Part shown: positions 12,479-17,937 of the stretch, in pieces
Layout of the letters: each line of letters opens with the position of its first letter
Numbering within the stretch: the stretch's first letter is position 1
Assembly: GCA_964576765.1 (NCBI GenBank)
Contig: CAZNWH010000045.1
Coordinates: 1 to 17,937 of the forward strand
Source: Hellea sp964576765
Lineage (GTDB): Bacteria; Pseudomonadota; Alphaproteobacteria; Caulobacterales; Maricaulaceae
Length of the DNA stretch: 17,937 nucleotides
Reading direction: 5' to 3'
Notes under the pieces: generated by a model
The model's database searches: none
What the model saw: only the letters and a program-made list of their open reading frames with translations
Told to the model about the DNA's origin: nothing
Program-made: the position numbers and the translations under genes

Positions 12479-13906
12479 AGACGCCTCGCATTTTACAAAA
12501 AGCATACTAAAGGCCGAAATAATGGAATTGAAAGCTTCAAAGGAGATGATGGTAATTATTATTTTGCACATTTTGAAAATGGTAAAATTCGCCTGATCTC
12601 AGAAGGTTATCCAACCACAACCGCGCGGGACACAGGCGTGGCCTCGGTTCGTAAAAATATCAAACTCGAAAAACGATATGACTATAGAGGTCCGTTTAAA
12701 AACGGTAAATATGATTATCGTTTGAAAGCAGGAAACGGGAAAGAAATAGCCCGCTCTGTTTGGTACGCATCAGCTGCGAGTGCCGCAACCGGGGCGGCTT
12801 ACTTAATGGGTACGCGGAAGCGGGTTAAGCCCAAAGCCCGTGCACAAGTTAAACCCAGAGTCGCCAAAGCTGCGCCAATCGCTGCGGCTGCGGCTGTAAC
12901 GCCCAAGCCAAGGCCAAAACCAAAAGCCGTGGTGCCACCGAAACCCGTCGCGCCCACACCGCCGCCAGTGGCTAAGCCTGCCGCGCCGATTATTGCGGCT
13001 GCTGCTGCCCCTGTCGTTGCCGCTAAAGCCGCTGCTGCCCCTGTTGCCGCGGCGCCGGTCGCTGCTGCTGCAGCAAGCGGAGGCGGATTTGGATTTTTAA
13101 GATGGCTTATACCGCTTCTCCTAGCGCTACTGGCAGCCTTCTTTTTGTTTAAGTTTTGTAAGCCCACGCCTACGCCTGTTGTGATTCCTCTTGTCTCTTG
13201 CTGGGATGGGTCTGAGGCTGAAAACCAAAATGCCTGCCCGACAAAAGTCTCTTGTTGGGATGGAAGCTTTGCCAAAAGTAACAATGCGTGTCCGGTTGAA
13301 CCAGCGCAGGTCGTGGAGCCTGAGATGATAACCTGCTGGGATGGATCAGAGGCTAAGGCTTTATCGTCCTGTCCCGTAGAACCAGCTCCTGAACCTGTTG
13401 TGGAACCAGAGCCAGAACCAGAGCCACAGCCAGTGACATCTTATGCAGAGCCAACAAGCGCCGCATCTGTGAGCAATGTTTCGCGTCTTTGCGGACCGTC
13501 AACAAATGTCTTGTTTGATGTGCCTAATCAAACGCCCAAGACAATTGGTTATCTTGGCTCTAACCCGCAATATGGAAATAGCCATGGTCTAAGCCCTAGT
13601 CAGTTCCATGACAAATTAGTCGCCGCGCATCGCACGGGTGGTATGGATCAAGCTTTTTTAAACTTAATGGCCCGCTCATTAGGGTATAGCCATTTCCAGG
13701 ATATGTCGGCTTCTGACTTTACTGAGGAAACACTTGCTAATGGATCTAAGGGCTTATTGGGGGTCAGCCGTTCTCATATGTTGCAATATTCCAAAATCCA
13801 GACAAATGACCCGAGTCATCTCGAAGCTTTCCGTGTGCGATCGTTAAATGGTACGGATGTTCATATTATGAAGAGCTGTGGTAATTACATGTATGTGTGT
13901 AATTAG
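12424..13906 (+). CDS. DUF1508-domain membrane protein, 3' part with CWDGS repeats
   Basis: Continuation of the gene starting at 11814, first full codon at 12425. After the shared linker comes a second DUF1508-like pair: RRLAFYKKHTKGRNNGIESF...NYYFAHFENGKIRLISEGYP, then KRYDYRGPFKNGKYDYRLKAGNGKEIARSVWY. An Ala/Pro/Lys-rich linker follows, then one membrane helix (about 13090-13158, FLRWLIPLLLALLAAFFLFKF). Next come three repeats of CWDGS-A-(n)-CP near 13198, 13252 and 13334, a Pro/Glu stretch, and a C-terminal domain of about 140 residues starting LCGPSTNVLFDVPNQTP with four Cys. The topology would put Cys repeats and the end domain in the periplasm and the DUF1508 modules in the cytoplasm. 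The GTG at 12638 is an internal codon, not a likely start. A terminator follows. Function unknown. Confidence 0.75.
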
Positions 13907-13929
13907 GCCGCACTCACCATAAAACACGC

Positions 13930-13960
13930 AAAAAGGCCCTCAAACGGGGCCTTTTTTTTT
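13930..13960 (+). terminator. Rho-independent terminator
   Basis: AAAAAGGCCC pairs perfectly with GGGCCTTTTT across a 7-nt loop and continues into nine Ts. It ends the DUF1508 gene and isolates it from the sdh promoter 20 bp further on. Confidence 0.9.
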
Positions 13961-13980
13961 GCATCGTGATTTGCAAAGCG

Positions 13981-14008
13981 TTGACTTGACGGCCCCTGCC
14001 GCTAGGTT
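13981..14008 (+). promoter_or_regulatory. Promoter of the sdh operon
   Basis: TTGACT (13981-13986), a 16-nt spacer and TAGGTT (14003-14008) precede sdhC by 28 nt. AAGGGA lies about 9 nt before the ATG. It is a reasonable sigma70-type match in the only space available between the terminator and sdhC. Confidence 0.5.
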
Positions 14009-14036
14009 GCGCGCTTAATCAATAAGGGACTGTAAA

Positions 14037-14417
14037 ATGGCATCCGAATGGAATGATAAACGGCCTATGGCGCCGCATTTGCAAATCTGGCGCTGGCACC
14101 CGGCCATGCTGTCTTCCATCTTACACCGGGCGTGCGCCATTATCTGTTATGTTGGCTTGATTATAGTCGGGATTGGATTTTTGATTTTGGCGTTGACGGG
14201 AAAGCTCCCGCTTGAAGGGCTTGTCTTTAGCCCGCTTGGTGCAATTGGTTGGGCTGTCTTTGCTTTTGCTTTTATCTTTATGGCCTTGGCCCAATTGCGT
14301 CACGCGATTTGGGATAAGGGGGTTATGTTGGACCCTGATAAAAACAATATGCTTTCTTGGGTTATGATTGCTGCTTCGGCTCTTTTATCCGGCATTATTG
14401 TCGGCTTGGTACTTTAG
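14037..14417 (+). CDS. sdhC: Succinate dehydrogenase cytochrome b556 subunit
   Basis: A 126-residue membrane anchor of complex II with three hydrophobic segments. The N-terminal family signature RPMAPHLQIWRWHPAMLSSILHR is present, with S27 and R31 at the positions that bind ubiquinone in the E. coli enzyme. The haem-ligand histidine region LRHAIWDKG (H89) is intact. It works with SdhD to hold SdhA/SdhB at the membrane and pass electrons to quinone. First gene of the operon; sdhD starts 10 nt after its stop. Confidence 0.93.
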   Translation: MASEWNDKRPMAPHLQIWRWHPAMLSSILHRACAIICYVGLIIVGIGFLILALTGKLPLEGLVFSPLGAIGWAVFAFAFIFMALAQLRHAIWDKGVMLDPDKNNMLSWVMIAASALLSGIIVGLVL

Positions 14418-14427
14418 GAGCGAATGA

Positions 14428-14760
14428 ATGTCTAAAGCATCTTCACATCACAAAGTTCATGGCCTGACAGGCTGGGGGCTTATTATAGGTTTGCCTTTCG
14501 CGCTTTTTAGCGCGGTGAAAGCTATCAATGATGGAACCGAGGGTTTTATCAATTGGCTAAGCTCTCCTCTTGGCGGACTTGGCTTTCTCGCTTTTTTCAC
14601 AGCCGCAATCTTGTATTGCAAACTCGAATTTGACGAAGTGGTCATGGATTATTTTGACGGCGGTTTGAAATCATTCGCGCTTCTGGCCAATCGCTTTATT
14701 GCTTTTATTATTTGGTTACTCGCGGCATTTGCCGTCATCAAACTCGCATTTCTAGGATAG
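14428..14760 (+). CDS. sdhD: Succinate dehydrogenase membrane anchor subunit
   Basis: A 110-residue anchor with three hydrophobic segments, preceded by AGGAG overlapping the gap after sdhC and followed by sdhA after 7 nt. The conserved DY (D74-Y75), whose Tyr contacts ubiquinone, is present in EVVMDYFDGG. The axial haem histidine normally found 11 residues before that Asp is missing: the position is Y63, followed by C64 (ILYCKLEFDE). Yeast Sdh4 is known to lack this His and use a nearby Cys as ligand, so C64 is a plausible substitute. The identification rests on position between sdhC and sdhA, size, topology and the DY motif. Confidence 0.88.
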   Translation: MSKASSHHKVHGLTGWGLIIGLPFALFSAVKAINDGTEGFINWLSSPLGGLGFLAFFTAAILYCKLEFDEVVMDYFDGGLKSFALLANRFIAFIIWLLAAFAVIKLAFLG

Positions 14761-14767
14761 ACCGAAA

Positions 14768-16552
14768 ATGACTAATTGGATTGATCATACATATGATGTT
14801 GTCGTTGTTGGCGCTGGCGGCTCCGGCCTGCGTGCTACCCTTGGCGCTGCCCAAGCCGGACTAAAAACAGCTTGCGTCACCAAAGTTTTCCCAACGCGCT
14901 CTCACACAGTTGCAGCTCAGGGCGGTATTGCTGCATCATTAGGCAATATGGGGCCGGATGATTGGCGCTGGCATATGTATGATACGGTCAAAGGCTCTGA
15001 CTGGCTGGGTGATCAAGACAGTATTGAGTATCTGTGCCGCGAAGCCCCTAAAGCAGTTTACGAGCTTGAGCATTGGGGTATGCCGTTTTCACGCAACGAA
15101 GATGGTAAAATTTATCAACGCCCTTTTGGCGGCCATACAACGGAATTTGGCGAAGGCCCGCCTGTTCAGCGGACTTGCGCGGCGGCTGACCGGACAGGCC
15201 ATGCCATGTTGCATACGCTTTATGGACAATCTCTGCGCAATGACGCCGAGTTTTTTATCGAATATTTCGCGCTCGACCTGATTATGGAAGATGGCGTGTG
15301 CCGCGGTCTTACGGCTTGGAAACTTGATGATGGAACGCTTCACCGGTTTCGCGCGCAAAAAGTCATTCTCGCGACGGGCGGTTATGGCCGTGTGTTCTTC
15401 AGCGCCACTTCGGCCCATACTTGTACGGGTGATGGGAATGCTATGGTTCTACGGGCTGGCTTACCGCTACAAGATTTGGAATTTATCCAGTTTCATCCCA
15501 CTGGGATTTACGGCGCGGGCTGTCTGATTACCGAAGGCGCGCGCGGGGAGGGCGGCTATTTGACCAACTCCGAGGGTGAGCGCTTTATGGAACGTTACGC
15601 GCCTAGTGTGAAAGACCTCGCTCCGCGCGATATGGTTAGCCGCGCTATGGTGATGGAAATCCGGGAAGGCCGGGGTGTGGGCAAAGATAAAGATCATATT
15701 TTCCTCCATCTGGATCATCTGGACCCCAAAGTTCTTGCGGCCCGCTTGCCGGGTATTTCAGAGACTGCCAAAATTTTCTCCGGCGTTGATGTGACCCGTG
15801 AACCTATTCCGGTGCTGCCGACCTGCCATTATAATATGGGCGGCATTCAAACCAATTATCACGGTGAGGTTCTGACCAAAAAAGGCAAGAACCCTGACGC
15901 CGTTGTCGAAGGGCTTATGGCCGTCGGCGAAGCGGCTTGTGTCTCTGTTCACGGTGCGAACCGTTTAGGTTCTAACAGCCTGATTGACCTCGTGGTCTTT
16001 GGCCGTGCAGCCGGGTTGCGCTGCGGGGAAACCCTGACCGCAAATGCCGAGCAAAAACCACTTGCTGCTAATGCCGGTGAGGCGTCAATTACGCGGCTTG
16101 AAAAATTCAAAGGCGCTAATGGGACCAAGAAAGTTGCGGAAGTTCGCCTTAATCTTCAAAAGGCGATGCAAGACCATTGCGCGGTATTTAGAACCGAAGA
16201 AAGCATGGCCGAAGGTGTTGTGAAAGTCACCGCTATTGCCGAACAGATCAAAGATGTTGCCGTTTATGATAAGACAATGGTTTGGAACACGGATTTAATG
16301 GAAGCGTTAGAGCTGGATAATCTGGTTGCTCAAGCCATGGTGACAATGGCGTCCGCCGATAACCGTAAAGAATCACGCGGCGCGCATGCCCATGAAGATT
16401 ACTCGGAACGTGATGATAAAAAATGGATGAAGCATACGCTGGCTTGGTATGATGGAGCTAACAACAAAGTTAAAATCGATTACCGCCCCGTTCACGATTA
16501 CACTATGACCGACGGCATCGAGTATATTAAGCCCAAGAAGCGAGTTTATTAG
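14768..16552 (+). CDS. sdhA: Succinate dehydrogenase flavoprotein subunit
   Basis: A 594-residue catalytic subunit of complex II that oxidises succinate to fumarate in the TCA cycle. The FAD-binding motif VVVVGAGGSGLRA is at 11-23, the covalent FAD attachment His is H46 in RSHTVAAQGGIAA, and the substrate and capping regions HPTGIYGAG, TEGARGEGG and LPTCHYNMGGI are intact, with the C-terminal GAHAHEDYSERDD. Length is normal for the family. AGGA precedes the ATG. sdhB, the iron-sulphur subunit that usually follows, is not found in the remaining 1.4 kb of the window. Confidence 0.97.
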   Translation: MTNWIDHTYDVVVVGAGGSGLRATLGAAQAGLKTACVTKVFPTRSHTVAAQGGIAASLGNMGPDDWRWHMYDTVKGSDWLGDQDSIEYLCREAPKAVYELEHWGMPFSRNEDGKIYQRPFGGHTTEFGEGPPVQRTCAAADRTGHAMLHTLYGQSLRNDAEFFIEYFALDLIMEDGVCRGLTAWKLDDGTLHRFRAQKVILATGGYGRVFFSATSAHTCTGDGNAMVLRAGLPLQDLEFIQFHPTGIYGAGCLITEGARGEGGYLTNSEGERFMERYAPSVKDLAPRDMVSRAMVMEIREGRGVGKDKDHIFLHLDHLDPKVLAARLPGISETAKIFSGVDVTREPIPVLPTCHYNMGGIQTNYHGEVLTKKGKNPDAVVEGLMAVGEAACVSVHGANRLGSNSLIDLVVFGRAAGLRCGETLTANAEQKPLAANAGEASITRLEKFKGANGTKKVAEVRLNLQKAMQDHCAVFRTEESMAEGVVKVTAIAEQIKDVAVYDKTMVWNTDLMEALELDNLVAQAMVTMASADNRKESRGAHAHEDYSERDDKKWMKHTLAWYDGANNKVKIDYRPVHDYTMTDGIEYIKPKKRVY

Positions 16553-16575
16553 GGCAATTTGTGGCTATGTAATTT

Positions 16576-17001
16576 ATGACACTTAACTCAGTAATTTCTA
16601 TAGCTGTTGCGAGCCTTGCTTTTTCAGGCTTATCTGGCTGCAAACCATCTGGGCAAAAAGATGCGACTATAGCTACGCCACAAAATGTAAGCGATGAAAT
16701 GGCGGATTATGCCAGCGCGGTGATTGATGAGTTTTATGACTATGATCTTGATGCCATGCTCGCCCGTTCGAACGGTAAAATGTCTATCGAGGCCTTAGAA
16801 ACTTTTGCGGATAATACCCATGAAACCGCTCAACCCGCCAATAAAGTTAAACAGGCCCATCATTATAGCCAAAATAACGGCGTAAAACGCATCAGCCTTG
16901 AATATGCAATCCCCAATAATACGGGACAAGAAATCGCCATTATATCGCTAAGCTACGACACAGATACATGTTGTCAATTAGTGGGCTTTACCATCAAATA
17001 G
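16576..17001 (+). CDS. Putative small lipoprotein of unknown function
   Basis: A 141-residue protein with a lipoprotein signal: MTLNSVISIAVASLAFSGLSGC, with the lipobox LSGC and Cys 22 as the lipid-anchored residue. The mature part is acidic in its first third (DEMADYASAVIDEFYDYDLDAML) and ends in beta-rich sequence with a CC pair (DTDTCCQLVGF). I recognise no family. It starts 23 nt after sdhA on the same strand with only a weak ribosome-binding site, so it may be read through from the sdh operon. Its last 28 bp overlap the 3' end of the convergent TPM-domain gene. Confidence 0.65.
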   Translation: MTLNSVISIAVASLAFSGLSGCKPSGQKDATIATPQNVSDEMADYASAVIDEFYDYDLDAMLARSNGKMSIEALETFADNTHETAQPANKVKQAHHYSQNNGVKRISLEYAIPNNTGQEIAIISLSYDTDTCCQLVGFTIK

Positions 17002-17831
17002 ATTTTGAAACGGTTTATGAGACCTTGAGGTTCTGCTTCCGCGGGAAAACCCTCCGTGGTTGCGCTGTCGTGACTATCGGGGCTAGACCGCCTATGTGTA
17101 TGAAAAATTTTATATAATTTTTGATATATCACCCAAATAAATACAGGGATCACTGAGAGCAAGAGCCAGCCTATACCTTTCCGGCCTGATCTTAATAAGG
17201 ATATTATGCAACTGAGTATTACAAATGTAATGGTGGCAAAGAACGGTATGATCCACCAAGGGTAATAGCGAGTTGGTAAAGCTTTGCCTCGGCCCATAGC
17301 CTCCATAGCTTTTACGCCTTCAAGAATTCCGTCAGAAAAATACCCTTTTTTGAGACGCGGGGCGATAAGTTTATTCATGATATATTGGGTGTCACTGCCG
17401 TGGCTGCGCGCCAAATCTGCCCCTAATTCTATATGGGCTTTTCTATCTGATTTGGAGATGAGCAATAATATGCTATTTTTTGGGTCTTGGGTCCCAAGGT
17501 TCCAGTCATTAAAGAGTTTACGGGTATAGGACTCTATTGAGAGGGATTGCGCATCATAGGTCTCCAGCGAGTTTATTATGATAACAGATAACGTTATGTG
17601 TTCCTCTGTTAATAATGCGCGCCCGATTGCATTGATTTCACTGATATAAGTCTCTGGTAACAGAGAAATTTTATCGGCAACGAAACTATTATCTGTGGGT
17701 TTGTCAGGGAAGGCAGGCTTCGCTGCAAAGCTATCGCTTGGGCATAATAAAATAATAGCTGTCAGCATAAACCCAAGGCAAAGGTGAAGGATTGATTGCG
17801 GATTAATTGTGCTACCCTGTAATTTAAACAT
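16974..17831 (-). CDS. TPM-domain membrane protein
   Basis: About 285 residues. An N-terminal signal sequence with a long n-region ends near DSFA-AKP. A TPM domain (formerly DUF477; TLP18.3/Psb32/MOLO-1 family) follows at about 45-185: FVADKISLLPETYISEINAIGRALLTEEHITLSVIIINSL, DWNLGTQDPKNSILLLIS, KAHIELGADLARSHG and KGYFSDGILEGVKAM. Two membrane helices come after it (WWIIPFFATITFVILSCII and IGWLLLSVIPVFIWVIY), then a polar tail. The TPM domain would be periplasmic. Some family members have acid phosphatase activity, others are linked to membrane protein complexes; the role here is unknown. The frame extends to a TTG at 17846, but the ATG at 17831 is preferred. A TATAAT hexamer lies at 17871-17876 on this strand. 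Confidence 0.8.
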   Translation of the reverse strand: MFKLQGSTINPQSILHLCLGFMLTAIILLCPSDSFAAKPAFPDKPTDNSFVADKISLLPETYISEINAIGRALLTEEHITLSVIIINSLETYDAQSLSIESYTRKLFNDWNLGTQDPKNSILLLISKSDRKAHIELGADLARSHGSDTQYIMNKLIAPRLKKGYFSDGILEGVKAMEAMGRGKALPTRYYPWWIIPFFATITFVILSCIISLLRSGRKGIGWLLLSVIPVFIWVIYQKLYKIFHTHRRSSPDSHDSATTEGFPAEAEPQGLINRFKIYLMVKPTN

Positions 17832-17937
17832 GCTCTGTGATAGCAAAACAGAGTATATATTAAGTGAGTAATTATAGTTATTCTAATCCTAATTGACTAT
17901 CCTCACGTCAATTTACTTAGCTCTTCGGCCTTTTGTA

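Noticed and set aside
12799..13284. 161-codon Ala/Gly-rich minus-strand frame
   Set aside because: It is the antisense of the Ala/Pro-rich linker and Cys repeats of the DUF1508 gene.

Overview
The window looks like chromosomal DNA from an alphaproteobacterium, probably a marine, moderate-GC member of the Caulobacterales/Maricaulales side of the class. The evidence is a CpdR-type cell-cycle receiver next to an N-formylglutamate amidohydrolase, an alphaproteobacterial XRE regulator, HisN-type histidinol phosphatase, an sdhCDA operon and a ZnuD-like TonB receptor. Placement is by gene content only. I see no phage, insertion sequence, CRISPR array or defence island.

Layout. 1-1628: tRNA-Val(GAC) and cpdR on the minus strand, divergent from an N-formylglutamate amidohydrolase. 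1629-2000: a gene-free interval with a candidate minus-strand small RNA (promoter, C-rich loop, strong terminator). 2001-4412, plus strand: XRE regulator, hisN and a secreted GH5 cellulase. 4546-10029, minus strand: a MarR regulator, an NhaP-type Na+/H+ antiporter, a small His-containing exported protein, a ZnuD-like TonB receptor with two glutamate tracts, and gap (GAPDH). The small protein and receptor sit behind a promoter overlapped by a Zur-like palindrome. The ribosome-binding site and start codon of gap lie inside a perfect 15-bp hairpin. 10030-10406: a gene-free interval with consecutive hairpins ending in a terminator, then a likely leaderless promoter for rarA (10407-11714).

11814-13906: a gene for an unusual membrane protein with DUF1508/YegP-like modules, interrupted by a 100-N assembly gap whose flanks carry the same 55 bp. 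Removing one copy plus the Ns restores a single frame of about 645 codons. Its architecture is DUF1508-like repeats, a Lys/Ala/Pro linker, one membrane helix, three CWDGS...CP repeats and a novel C-terminal domain.

13981-16552: promoter and sdhC-sdhD-sdhA, without sdhB in the window. SdhD lacks the usual axial haem histidine and has Tyr-Cys there. 16576-17846: a small lipoprotein and a convergent TPM-domain membrane protein whose 3' ends overlap by 28 bp.

The most interesting items are the gapped DUF1508 protein, the gap leader hairpin, the multi-hairpin RNA before rarA, the small RNA at 1674-1741, and the SdhD haem-ligand change. All functional statements rest on reading motifs by eye; no search was run.
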